26,023 bases of DNA from contig JAKSQI010000003.1 of NCBI GenBank assembly GCA_024404215.1, forward strand, positions 1 to 26,023, given 5' to 3'. The notes under the pieces were generated by a model. It saw only the letters and a list, made by a program, of their open reading frames with translations. It was not told the origin of the DNA and did not search any database. The position numbers and the translations under genes were made by a program. This document shows, piece by piece, positions 14,885-22,912 of the stretch; position 1 is the stretch's first letter; the number at the start of each line of letters is the position of its first letter. This DNA is from Oscillospiraceae bacterium. GTDB lineage: Bacteria > Bacillota > Clostridia > Oscillospirales > Oscillospiraceae.

Positions 14885-15682
14885 ATGAGCAAGAAAGCAT
14901 TGTTAGTCATCAGTTTCGGTACCTTCTTTGAGGGAAGCAGAAAGAAAACCATTGAAGCCATTGAGGAAGACCTGCGTTCTGCCTTTCCTGACCGAAGCTT
15001 TTATCGTGCCTGGACAAGCCGTATTCTAATTTCCCGAATGAGAGAAGAATGCGGAATCAGCATTGATACCGTAGCCGAAGCCATGGAGCACATGAGTGCC
15101 GACGGCATTACAGATGTTTTGATTCAGCCCACCCTTCTCTTAGAAGGCCTGGAGTATGAAAAGAAAATACTTAGCTCCGTAAAGGCCGCCGCTGATAAGT
15201 TTGAAAGCATTCGAATGGGCCGTTCCCTTTTGGCCACAGAAGAGGACCGCCGCCAGGTTGCTGCTCTGCTGCCCACTCTCTTCCCCCAACTGCGAGAAGG
15301 GGACGCCTTAGTATTTATGGGCCATGGTACCCCCGGCGAGGTTCGGAGCAGTGTAAACGCCTGCTATGATGACTTAAATCGCTTTTTTGTGGAGAACGGC
15401 CGTGATACCATCACCATTGGCTTGGTAGAAGCTGACCCGGGCCCGGAAGAAATCTGTGACATGCTGAAGGCTAAAAATCCCAAAGAGGTTTACCTAAGCC
15501 CCCTTATGATTGTTGCCGGCGACCACGCCAACAACGACATGGCCGGCGATGAGGAGGATTCTTGGCGCAACATTTTCCAGCGCAAGGGCTTTGAGGTATC
15601 CTGCATTATGAAGGGAATTGGAGAATATCCCGCTATCCGCAAGGTTTTTGTAGAACACGCTGAACAGGCTGATACCATTTAA
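14885..15682 (+). CDS. cbiK: Sirohydrochlorin cobaltochelatase CbiK
   Basis: CbiK inserts Co2+ into sirohydrochlorin, the committing step of anaerobic cobalamin synthesis. The chosen ATG (14885) has AAAGGA upstream and gives 265 residues beginning MSKKALLVISFGTFFEGSRKKT, matching CbiK; an upstream start at 14825 adds 20 residues unlike the family. Metal-binding histidines His147 (FMGHGTP) and His214 (VAGDHANNDMAG) correspond to the two catalytic histidines of Salmonella CbiK, with Glu87/Glu90 in LLLEGLEYEK nearby. No signal peptide is present, so it is cytoplasmic, unlike the exported CbiK of some sulphate reducers. It is first in the riboswitch-controlled operon, and hemA follows after 37 bases. 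Confidence 0.95.
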   Translation: MSKKALLVISFGTFFEGSRKKTIEAIEEDLRSAFPDRSFYRAWTSRILISRMREECGISIDTVAEAMEHMSADGITDVLIQPTLLLEGLEYEKKILSSVKAAADKFESIRMGRSLLATEEDRRQVAALLPTLFPQLREGDALVFMGHGTPGEVRSSVNACYDDLNRFFVENGRDTITIGLVEADPGPEEICDMLKAKNPKEVYLSPLMIVAGDHANNDMAGDEEDSWRNIFQRKGFEVSCIMKGIGEYPAIRKVFVEHAEQADTI

Positions 15683-15719
15683 GTAGCAGCTGAGTAATGA
15701 AGAATAGGGCTGAGTTTGA

Positions 15720-16961
15720 ATGATTCGAATGATTGGGACAGACCATACATCGGCTTCGGTGAATGTTCGCTCAATTTTTACCTTTCGCAAAAACGAAATA
15801 CAGGAGGCCATGTCCTGGCTGAAAATCAACCTGCAAGCCAATGGCGTGCTTCTTCTGGCAACCTGCAACCGAATGGAATTATGGGTAGATATGGACGATA
15901 ATCACCCGGATTTATTGGAGTATCTTTGCCGCTTCAAGCAGGTAAATCCTGAGGACTACCGTTCCGGTTTTGTTTCCCGGGAAGACAAGGCTGCCATTGA
16001 ACACCTGTTTTATCTAACCTGTGGTCTGCGTTCCGCTATTCTAGCTGAAGATCAGATTCTAACTCAGGTTAAGGACGCCTTGACTGCAGCCCGCATGGGC
16101 TACTTTACCAGCAGTACTTTAGAAGTACTTTTTCGGACAGCAATTTCTGCAGCCAAAAAGGTAAAGACCAAGGTGGCCTTTACCCATGCAGACGCAACTG
16201 CCATTGGTCAGGCAGTCCGCATGCTGGAAGCTAAGGGCTTTTCTCTAGAGGGGAAAACCTGCATGGTTATCGGCAATGGCGAGTATGGACGCCTGGCCGC
16301 CGAAACCCTGCGCCGCAGAGGAGCTGATGTAACGGTCACGGTACGACAGTATCACAGCGGCATGGTTTTGATTCCGGACGGCTGCAAGCAGATTCATTAC
16401 GGTGAGAAAATGGATTTGTTCCCTCACTGTGACTTGGTTGTCAGCGCCACCACCAGCCCGAACTACACCATTTACTACGATAAGGTCAGTCTCTGTAAAC
16501 CGGATCATCCCATGGTTTTGATTGACTTTGCCGTGCCCGGAGGCAGTGAGCCGGAAATCGCCAATCTGCCCGGCTATACGCTCTACGACATTGATGATTT
16601 TCGCACCGAGGAAGGGGAACAGAACCGGGTTGCACTGATGCAGGCTTCCGCCATACTGGAAGAAAAGATGGCAGAGTTTGACAGCTGGCAAAATACCAAG
16701 GACCTCTTTCCTCGCATTGATACTATCCGCGAGCAGGGCGGACGGGATGTCAGTCTGCGGCTTACCAAGCCCCTGAAAAAGCTCCCCCTGACTGCCGAGG
16801 AGCTGGAGAACCTTCATGGGGATATTGAGAATGCCTCGGGAAAGGTGATTACCAAGCTTATGTACCTCCTGCGGGATTCTCTGGACGAAGAAAGCTTCCG
16901 CAAATGTGTGGAAGCCTTGGAAAAAGCCTATACAGAAGAAATGCCGGAGGAAGCCCCATGA
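15720..16961 (+). CDS. hemA: Glutamyl-tRNA reductase
   Basis: HemA reduces glutamyl-tRNA(Glu) with NADPH to glutamate-1-semialdehyde, the first tetrapyrrole-specific step. The 413 residues are in order: an N-terminal catalytic domain with Cys49 in LLLATCNRMELWV, an NADPH-binding domain with VIGNGEYGRLAAETLRRRGADV (about 180-200), and a C-terminal helical dimerisation region (about 315-400). The N-terminal motif normally HKTAPVE is here DHTSASVNVR, so the protein is somewhat divergent. An in-frame stop lies directly before the ATG, so the start is 15720 or 15729; the ribosome site is weak (AGGG at 15704). Its stop overlaps the next start as ATGA. Its product goes to HemL, the last gene of the operon. 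Confidence 0.93.
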   Translation: MIRMIGTDHTSASVNVRSIFTFRKNEIQEAMSWLKINLQANGVLLLATCNRMELWVDMDDNHPDLLEYLCRFKQVNPEDYRSGFVSREDKAAIEHLFYLTCGLRSAILAEDQILTQVKDALTAARMGYFTSSTLEVLFRTAISAAKKVKTKVAFTHADATAIGQAVRMLEAKGFSLEGKTCMVIGNGEYGRLAAETLRRRGADVTVTVRQYHSGMVLIPDGCKQIHYGEKMDLFPHCDLVVSATTSPNYTIYYDKVSLCKPDHPMVLIDFAVPGGSEPEIANLPGYTLYDIDDFRTEEGEQNRVALMQASAILEEKMAEFDSWQNTKDLFPRIDTIREQGGRDVSLRLTKPLKKLPLTAEELENLHGDIENASGKVITKLMYLLRDSLDEESFRKCVEALEKAYTEEMPEEAP

Positions 16962-17437
16962 CAGAAAAACCGGGCTATTTTCCTGCCTTTTTGAAAACCG
17001 AGGGAAAGCGCGTGCTTGTAATTGGAGCCGGTACCATTGGCTCACGGAGAATTGCTGCACTGGCACAGTTCCGGTGGCAGGTAGATGTGATTGCTCCTAC
17101 CGCCGATGATAAGGTCATAGCGCTTCAACGGGATGGGCAAATTCGCTACAGCCCGCGAAAAGCTGAGCTAAGCGATATCAGCGGTTATGACATGGTTTTG
17201 GTCTGCACGGACAGCAAAGAGCTGAACCACTCCTTTGTGCTGGCCTGTCGCCATGAGGGCATTCCAGTAAATGACTGCAGCAGCCAACAGGACTGTGACT
17301 TCTTTTTCCCGGGATTGGTCATTCTGTATTCTCTGGTAGTGGGCGTCACAGCCGGAGGCTGCGACCACAGGAAGGCCCGTCGCATACGTGAGCGCATTGA
17401 AGAGATATTGGAAGAGGAGATAAACTCGCATGAGTGA
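16958..17437 (+). CDS. Precorrin-2 dehydrogenase (Met8/SirC/CysG N-terminal type)
   Basis: This short NAD-dependent enzyme oxidises precorrin-2 to sirohydrochlorin, the substrate of CbiK. From ATG 16958 it has 159 residues, the size of the small Bacillus-type proteins. The Rossmann motif VLVIGAGTIGSRRIAAL (19-35) follows the typical PAFLKTEGKR lead-in, and LVCTDSKELN contains the conserved Asp of the family active site. VNDCSSQQDCDFFFPG matches the usual VNVVDDPELCDFIFPA region. The helical tail ends in an acidic run. GGAGG lies eight bases upstream, and ATGA overlaps the hemA stop. Some family members also chelate iron; since CbiK is present, only the dehydrogenase role is inferred here. Confidence 0.9.
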   Translation: MTEKPGYFPAFLKTEGKRVLVIGAGTIGSRRIAALAQFRWQVDVIAPTADDKVIALQRDGQIRYSPRKAELSDISGYDMVLVCTDSKELNHSFVLACRHEGIPVNDCSSQQDCDFFFPGLVILYSLVVGVTAGGCDHRKARRIRERIEEILEEEINSHE

Positions 17438-18326
17438 AGTATTTACTGTGGGCAGCCGGGAAAGTGCCTTGGCTGTTGTTCAGTCCAACCTTGTTTTAGA
17501 CTTTTTAAGGGAAAACAACCCCGGTCGGGATTTTCGGCTCTTAACCATGAAAACCACCGGAGATATTATTCTTGACCGCCGTCTTGATCAGATTGGCGGT
17601 AAAGGTTTATTTGTCAAGGAATTAGATATTGCCCTGCGTGACGGCAGAAGCGATCTTTCGGTGCATTCATCCAAGGACCTGCCCATGGAAATACCCGAAG
17701 ATTTGCCCCTGCTTTGTTTTTCAAAGCGAGAGGATCCCAGAGATGTTCTGATTCTCCCCAAGGATTGCAGTGACCTGGATTTATCCAAGCCTATCGGGAC
17801 ATCCTCCAAGCGCCGTATTCTGCAGCTGCAGAAGCTTTATCCGGAGGCCCATTTTGAGAGTGTCCGGGGTAATCTGCAAACCAGACTGCGTAAGCTGGAT
17901 GAAGGTCAGTATTGTGCCTTGATTTTGGCCGCTGCCGGAGTAAAGAGGATGGGACTGGAAGAACGTATCAGCCGCTACTATGATGTGGAAGAGGTAATTC
18001 CATCTGCCGGTCAGGGTATTTTGGCCCTGCAGGGCCGTGCAGGCACCGATTACAGCTGTTTGTCCGGCTACGGCGATGAGAATGCCCGCCGCTGCATTTT
18101 GGCTGAGCGCGCCTTTGTGCGCCGACTGGACGGCGGCTGTACATCCCCCATCGCAGCCCACGCCATGGCAGAAGGGGACAGCCTTCGTCTGCTGGGCTTC
18201 TTCTATGACGAAGAGCAGAGCCTGTCCATCAGCAAAACCATTACAGCTCAGGCAGCTACCCCTGAAGCCTGCGAGGCCCTGGGTGTTGCATTGGCTGAAC
18301 TTGTATTACAGGAGGTTAGAAAATGA
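17430..18326 (+). CDS. hemC: Hydroxymethylbilane synthase (porphobilinogen deaminase)
   Basis: HemC joins four porphobilinogen units into hydroxymethylbilane. The protein has 298 residues, usual for the family. It starts VGSRESALAVVQ, has KGLFVKELD, the catalytic Asp83 in HSSKDLPM, the arginine-rich substrate site SSKRRILQLQ and RGNLQTRLRKL, PSAGQGILALQ, and the dipyrromethane cofactor cysteine Cys237 in LDGGCTSPIAAHA. The start overlaps the preceding gene by eight bases and the stop overlaps the next start by four (ATGA), so translation is coupled through this part of the operon. Confidence 0.97.
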   Translation: MSEVFTVGSRESALAVVQSNLVLDFLRENNPGRDFRLLTMKTTGDIILDRRLDQIGGKGLFVKELDIALRDGRSDLSVHSSKDLPMEIPEDLPLLCFSKREDPRDVLILPKDCSDLDLSKPIGTSSKRRILQLQKLYPEAHFESVRGNLQTRLRKLDEGQYCALILAAAGVKRMGLEERISRYYDVEEVIPSAGQGILALQGRAGTDYSCLSGYGDENARRCILAERAFVRRLDGGCTSPIAAHAMAEGDSLRLLGFFYDEEQSLSISKTITAQAATPEACEALGVALAELVLQEVRK

Positions 18327-19840
18327 CCGGAAAAGTATGGCTCGTAGGGGCCGGACCCGGTGATCCCGGCTTATTTACCATAAAAGGCAAGCAGGTTCTG
18401 GAGCAGGCCGATGTGGTGGTTTATGATGCACTGGTTGGCCGCGGCGTCATGAACATGATTCCCAAGGGAACCCGACTGATTAACGTTGGAACACGTTCCG
18501 GGAATCACACCATGCAGCAGCAGGACATCAACCGTGTTTTGCTGGAGGAAGCCCTGGCAGGCCATCGGGTAGTGCGCCTTAAGGGCGGTGACCCCTTCCT
18601 TTTCGGCCGCGGCGGTGAAGAGCTGGAGCTGCTGATCCAAAATAATGTACCCTATGAGATTATCTCCGGCGTGACCAGCGCCATTGCTGTGCCCGCTTAT
18701 AATGGCATCCCCGTTACTCACCGTGACTATTGTTCCTCCATTCATATCATTACCGGCCACCAGCGTAAAGGCGAGGAGCTGCACATTAATTTTAACGCTC
18801 TGGTTCAGACCAAGGGTACTCTGGTATTCCTCATGGGTCTGGCTTCCATGGAAGCTATTTGCAACGGGCTTATGAAGGCCGGTATGTCGCCCAATACTCC
18901 TGCTGCGGTTCTTCAGCAGGGAACGACCGCTGACCAGAACCGGGCCGTAGCCACGCTGAGAACCCTGAAGCATGAGGCCGAACGGAAGGGCATTCGTTCT
19001 CCTGCCATTATCGTAGTAGGTGAGGTATGCTCGCTCTCCAAGGAATTTTACTGGTACGAAAAGCTGCCCCTAGCCGGCACTCGGGTACTGCTTACCCGTC
19101 CCGGCGACCTGAGCTCCGAAATGGCAGCCATGCTGCGCACTAAGGGTGCAGAGGTAATGGAGCTCCCTGCCATTCAGCTGAAGGCCATTAAACCCAATGA
19201 ATCTCTAGATTCCTCTCTTGCCGCCATGAATGTGGGAAACACACCGGATTGGATTGCATTTACCAGCCCCTCCGGGGTAAAGATCTTCATGAAATACCTT
19301 TTGGAAAGCTATGATATCCGCATTCTTGGTCAAGCGAAAATAGCAGCCTTGGGTAAGGGAACCGAAAGAGAACTGAATCGCTATGGTCTTCGAGCCGATT
19401 TGATTCCCGCCGTATACGACGGCGGAGCCTTGGGTAGGGAACTGGCGGCTCAATGCGCCCCCGGCATGTCTGTCCTGATTCCCCGGGCTGCCATCGGCAA
19501 CCGCGAGCTGATTGATGAGCTCAGCAAGGTGGAAAATCTCTCCATTACGGATATAGCCACCTACGATACCGTTTACGAGAGTTCCGATGTATTTGATGAA
19601 AAGGCCGAGTTTGAAAGTGGCAGCATTGATTATGCTGTCTTTACCAGCGCTTCGACCGTTAAAGGCTTTGCTGAAGCTGTAAAGGGGCTGGATTTTCGCT
19701 GTGTAAAGGCCATTTGTATCGGCCGTCAAACCAAAGCTGCCGCCGATGCCTTGGGTATGCAAACCTGGATGAGTGAGAAAGCCACCATGGACTCTGTTGC
19801 TGAAAAGCTGGAAGAGGTCGTGGCAGCCCTCAAACAGTAA
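18323..19840 (+). CDS. cobA-hemD: Fused uroporphyrinogen-III C-methyltransferase / uroporphyrinogen-III synthase
   Basis: This 505-residue bifunctional protein cyclises hydroxymethylbilane to uroporphyrinogen III and then methylates C2 and C7 to precorrin-2. Residues 1-240 are the SUMT (CobA) domain: VWLVGAGPGDPGLFTIKG, VVVYDALVG, RLKGGDPFLFGRGGEE (85-100), SGVTSAIAVPAYNGIPVTHR and GTLVFLMG. Residues 251-505 are the HemD domain: GTRVLLTRPGDLSS, IAFTSPSGVKIFMKYL, and YAVFTSASTVKGFAEA near residues 432-447. The HemD part is second although it acts first. The fusion is well known in Clostridia and commits uroporphyrinogen III to the corrin/siro branch. Four-base overlap with hemC; hemB follows within 21 bases. 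Confidence 0.96.
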   Translation: MTGKVWLVGAGPGDPGLFTIKGKQVLEQADVVVYDALVGRGVMNMIPKGTRLINVGTRSGNHTMQQQDINRVLLEEALAGHRVVRLKGGDPFLFGRGGEELELLIQNNVPYEIISGVTSAIAVPAYNGIPVTHRDYCSSIHIITGHQRKGEELHINFNALVQTKGTLVFLMGLASMEAICNGLMKAGMSPNTPAAVLQQGTTADQNRAVATLRTLKHEAERKGIRSPAIIVVGEVCSLSKEFYWYEKLPLAGTRVLLTRPGDLSSEMAAMLRTKGAEVMELPAIQLKAIKPNESLDSSLAAMNVGNTPDWIAFTSPSGVKIFMKYLLESYDIRILGQAKIAALGKGTERELNRYGLRADLIPAVYDGGALGRELAAQCAPGMSVLIPRAAIGNRELIDELSKVENLSITDIATYDTVYESSDVFDEKAEFESGSIDYAVFTSASTVKGFAEAVKGLDFRCVKAICIGRQTKAAADALGMQTWMSEKATMDSVAEKLEEVVAALKQ

Positions 19841-19860
19841 TTAGATTGGAGAGAATAGAT

Positions 19861-20844
19861 ATGGATTTAACGGTTAGACCCCGCAGACTTCGCAGCAGCA
19901 CACTTCTGCGCAAAATGGTTCGTGAAACCAGAGTGGATCCTTCCTCATTGATTTACCCCATGTTCGTCATTGAAGGCAGCAACAAGGTGGAGGAAATTCC
20001 CTCCATGCCCAACCAGTTCCGCTATACCGTGGACGAAATGGACCGCAAGCTGGATGCCCTTCTAAAGGCAGGGGCTTCTTCGGTCATGCTTTTCGGCATT
20101 CCTTCTCACAAGGATGAGGTGGGCAGCCAGGCTTATGCGGAGGACGGCATCGTTCAGCAGGCACTCCGCCACTGCAAGGAAAAGTATCCTGAGCTCTATC
20201 TCATGACGGATGTCTGCATGTGCGAGTACACCTCCCACGGTCACTGCGGTGTTCTCTGCGGCGATTATGTTGAAAATGACAAAACCCTGGAGCTGCTTGC
20301 CAAAACGGCCCTGTCTCATGTACAGGCCGGTTCTGACATGGTAGCCCCCTCCGACATGATGGATGGCCGCATCCGCGCCATTCGGGAGCTGCTGGATGAA
20401 AACGGCTATGTTACTACCCCCATTATGTCCTATGCCGTAAAATACGCCTCTTCCTTCTATGGTCCCTTCCGGGATGCTGCAGGCTCTGCCCCTTCCTTTG
20501 GTGACCGCAAAAGCTACCAGATGGATTATCACAACCTGCGTGAGGGCGTTAAGGAAGCCATGCTGGATGTGGAAGAAGGCGCTGACATTATTATGGTCAA
20601 GCCTGCCATGTCTTATCTAGATGTGGTTCGGGAGCTTCGTCCCCTCATTGACCTGCCCATGTGTGCCTACAGCGTAAGCGGTGAGTATGCCATGGTCAAG
20701 GCTGCAGCCGAGAAGGGCTGGATTGATGAAGAAAAGATCATGTGCGAAATGGCTGCTTCCGCCTTCCGCGCCGGCACGGATCTCTACATCACCTATTATG
20801 CCGAAGAGCTGGCCGAATGCATGAAGAAAGGACTGATTGGCTGA
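19861..20844 (+). CDS. hemB: Porphobilinogen synthase (delta-aminolevulinate dehydratase)
   Basis: HemB condenses two aminolevulinate molecules to porphobilinogen. From ATG 19861 (GGAGAG eight bases upstream) it has 327 residues; a TTG at 19846 lies within that ribosome site and is rejected. The two Schiff-base lysines are Lys194 (SYAVKYASSFYGPFRDA) and Lys247 (IIMVKPAMSYLD). Cys119, Cys121 and Cys129 in DVCMCEYTSHGHCG form the zinc site, so it should be a zinc-dependent type. The stop overlaps the hemL start by one base (TGATG). Confidence 0.97.
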   Translation: MDLTVRPRRLRSSTLLRKMVRETRVDPSSLIYPMFVIEGSNKVEEIPSMPNQFRYTVDEMDRKLDALLKAGASSVMLFGIPSHKDEVGSQAYAEDGIVQQALRHCKEKYPELYLMTDVCMCEYTSHGHCGVLCGDYVENDKTLELLAKTALSHVQAGSDMVAPSDMMDGRIRAIRELLDENGYVTTPIMSYAVKYASSFYGPFRDAAGSAPSFGDRKSYQMDYHNLREGVKEAMLDVEEGADIIMVKPAMSYLDVVRELRPLIDLPMCAYSVSGEYAMVKAAAEKGWIDEEKIMCEMAASAFRAGTDLYITYYAEELAECMKKGLIG

Positions 20845-22121
20845 TGGGACGATCTGAAGACTTGTTTGAACGGGCCCGGACCTGCATCCCCGGCGGTGTT
20901 AACAGTCCCGTCCGTGCTTTTGGTTCGGTTGGCATGACCCCTCGCTTTATCCAGCGTGCTGAGGGCAGCTACGTATACGATGCCGATGGCAATAAGTATC
21001 TGGACTTTATCGGCTCCTGGGGCCCCATGATTTTAGGCCACAGCAACCCCGTGGTTTTAGAAGCAGTTGAAAAAGCCATTCGCGATGGTTTGAGCTATGG
21101 CGCAGCCACGGAAAGGGAAGTAACCATGGCTGAGCTTATCTGCAGCATCGTTCCTTCCGTTGAAATGGTACGCATGGTCAACTCCGGTACAGAAGCTGTC
21201 ATGAGTGCCCTGCGTCTGGCCAGAGGCTATACCGGCAGAACAAAAATCATTAAGTTCACCGGCTGTTATCACGGCCACTGCGATGCCATGCTGGTAAAAG
21301 CCGGCTCCGGCGTTATGACTCAGGGTATTCCGGATTCTGCAGGAGTTCCCAAGGGCTGCACAGAGGACACACTTACTGCGGTATACAACAACTTGGAAAG
21401 CGTTGAAGCACTGATGGACGCTAACCCCCGCGCTGTAGCTGCTGTAATTGTTGAGCCGGTAGGGGCTAACATGGGTGTAGTTAATCCCGCCCCCGGCTTC
21501 TTGGAAGGGCTCCGGACTCTCTGCGACAAAAATGGCGCCCTGCTTATTTTTGATGAGGTTATTACCGGTTTCCGACTGGCTTTGGATGGTGCTCAAGGCT
21601 ATTTCGGCGTGCAGCCCGACTTGACTACCTTTGGCAAGATTATCGGTGGTGGCATGCCTGTAGGTGCTTACGGTGGCCGAAAGGAAATCATGTCCATGGT
21701 TGCCCCATCAGGTGCGGTTTATCAAGCCGGTACTCTCAGCGGAAACCCGGTGGCAATGGCTGCCGGTCTGGCACAGCTGACCGCCTTGAAGGATACCCCC
21801 AATCTGTATTCCGATTTGAATGACAAGGCCAACCGTTTCTTTACCTCACTGGAAATCACTTTGAAGAATGCGGGTATTCCCTTTGCTTTGAATCATACCG
21901 GTTCCATTGGCAGTGTCTTTTTCACCGGTACACCCGTCGGTGATTATGCTTCTTCCAAGACCAGTGATACGGAGCGTTACCGCGATTACTTCGCCTACAT
22001 GCTGTCACAGGGTATTTATTTGGCCCCCTCTCAGTTTGAAGCTATGTTTATTTCCTGCAGCCATACGGAAGAGGAACTGCAGCTGGTCTTGGATTGCGTT
22101 TCCCGTTATTTTCAACGCTGA
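20844..22121 (+). CDS. hemL: Glutamate-1-semialdehyde 2,1-aminomutase
   Basis: HemL converts the HemA product glutamate-1-semialdehyde to 5-aminolevulinate with pyridoxamine phosphate. From ATG 20844 it has 425 residues, one fewer than E. coli HemL. Features are PGGVNSPVRAFGSVG at the N-terminus, VNSGTEAVMSALRLARGYTGR, KFTGCYHGHCD, IFDEVITGFR, and the PLP lysine Lys265 in TTFGKIIGGGMPVGAYGG, the same number as in E. coli. The start overlaps the hemB stop as TGATG, so it depends on re-initiation; an upstream in-frame start at 20742 inside hemB is rejected. It is the last gene of the riboswitch operon and is followed by a strong terminator. Confidence 0.97.
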   Translation: MGRSEDLFERARTCIPGGVNSPVRAFGSVGMTPRFIQRAEGSYVYDADGNKYLDFIGSWGPMILGHSNPVVLEAVEKAIRDGLSYGAATEREVTMAELICSIVPSVEMVRMVNSGTEAVMSALRLARGYTGRTKIIKFTGCYHGHCDAMLVKAGSGVMTQGIPDSAGVPKGCTEDTLTAVYNNLESVEALMDANPRAVAAVIVEPVGANMGVVNPAPGFLEGLRTLCDKNGALLIFDEVITGFRLALDGAQGYFGVQPDLTTFGKIIGGGMPVGAYGGRKEIMSMVAPSGAVYQAGTLSGNPVAMAAGLAQLTALKDTPNLYSDLNDKANRFFTSLEITLKNAGIPFALNHTGSIGSVFFTGTPVGDYASSKTSDTERYRDYFAYMLSQGIYLAPSQFEAMFISCSHTEEELQLVLDCVSRYFQR

Positions 22122-22146
22122 TTTAAGCAAAATACAATATCAGCCA

Positions 22147-22177
22147 AGTGGAGGCATTTGAATGCCTCCACTTTTTA
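22147..22177 (+). terminator. Terminator of the cbiK-hemL operon
   Basis: AGTGGAGGCAT (22147-22157) and ATGCCTCCACT (22162-22172) form a perfect 11-bp stem with a TTGA loop, followed by TTTTTAT. It closes the tetrapyrrole operon 25 bases after hemL. Confidence 0.93.
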
Positions 22178-22255
22178 TGCCTGCTTTAATACGCAGTGTT
22201 AACAGATTACAAAATCAGCTAAAATGCGATTTCGCAATTTTTTTGCCCGAATCTC

Positions 22256-22284
22256 TTGACAAAATTATCTAAAAGAGATAACCT
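22256..22284 (+). promoter_or_regulatory. Promoter and candidate operator of the MarR-type gene
   Basis: TTGACA (22256-22261) and TAACCT (22279-22284) are 17 bases apart. The spacer and the start of the -10 hold a perfect inverted repeat TTATCT-aaaag-AGATAA (22265-22281), well placed for repressor binding. Two further dyads follow before the ribosome site: AGTTT-aga-AAACT (22293-22305) and GTTTTATTAATAAAC (22306-22320, near-perfect). Binding by the MarR protein itself is inferred from position and family habit. Confidence 0.65.
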
Positions 22285-22335
22285 AGTACTATAGTTTAGA
22301 AAACTGTTTTATTAATAAACACCAAGGAGGCACTT

Positions 22336-22788
22336 ATGAATTCACCTGAGATGTCTGAAAAACTCCTGCAGGCTTGGCTGGCAGTATCTGGTACCGTGCA
22401 GAACACCCGCATTGTTAAGGATATGACCTATAACGAAGCTGTTATCTGCGATTATCTTTGGCAGCAGAGCAAGAAAAAGCCCAACAGTCTTACCGCTACT
22501 GAGCTTTGCGCACTTACTGGCATGCAGAAATCCTTGATGAACCGCACCCTTAAAGCTCTCATTGCCAAGGACATGATTATTATGGAGCAGAACAGCTGGG
22601 ACCACCGTCGTAAGCCTGTCCGCTTGAATCCAGAGAAGGAAGATGTCTTCCTTAAGACGCATAACGAAGCTCTTGCTTATGTTCAGGCTCTCATGGCCCA
22701 CTGGGATTCCCGCAAGGCAGAATCTGTTGCCGCTGCCTTAAACGCGATTGCCTCCGCTGCCAAAAGTCTGAACTCTTCTAAGGGTTGA
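22336..22788 (+). CDS. MarR-family winged-helix transcriptional regulator
   Basis: This 150-residue protein has the length and layout of MarR regulators: an N-terminal helix (residues 5-25), the segment MTYNEAVICDYLWQQ, a helix-turn-helix around LTATELCALTGMQKSLMNRTLKALIAKDMI (about 52-81), a wing with DHRRKPVRL (about 89-97), and a long C-terminal dimerisation helix. MarR proteins bind DNA as dimers and usually repress their own gene and a neighbour. AAGGAGG precedes the ATG. Its own promoter and terminator make it a single-gene unit, between the tetrapyrrole operon and the acyltransferase pair. Ligand and targets are unknown. Confidence 0.85.
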   Translation: MNSPEMSEKLLQAWLAVSGTVQNTRIVKDMTYNEAVICDYLWQQSKKKPNSLTATELCALTGMQKSLMNRTLKALIAKDMIIMEQNSWDHRRKPVRLNPEKEDVFLKTHNEALAYVQALMAHWDSRKAESVAAALNAIASAAKSLNSSKG

Positions 22789-22802
22789 TTTCAGTTTATT
22801 TG

Positions 22803-22829
22803 GGCGCTGCCTATGGCAGCGCCTTTTTT
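22803..22829 (+). terminator. Terminator of the MarR-type gene
   Basis: GGCGCTGCC (22803-22811) pairs perfectly with GGCAGCGCC (22815-22823) around a TAT loop and is followed by six T. A textbook intrinsic terminator 15 bases after the stop. Confidence 0.95.
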
Positions 22830-22884
22830 ATGAAAAAAAGGATTATTCTAAAAATTACAATTTGTTTACAAATCCAGCTTTTCC

Positions 22885-22912
22885 TTGAAACGTAAACTTC
22901 TAGTGTTATACT
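22885..22912 (+). promoter_or_regulatory. Promoter of the acyltransferase pair
   Basis: TTGAAA (22885-22890) and TATACT (22907-22912) are 16 bases apart, with TGT before the -10 (extended -10). An inverted repeat ATTTGT-TT-ACAAAT (22860-22873) lies 11 bases upstream of the -35, and the sequence GTAAACT occurs on both sides of the -10 (22892 and 22919). These could be regulator sites; none matches the dyad before the MarR gene. Confidence 0.72.
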
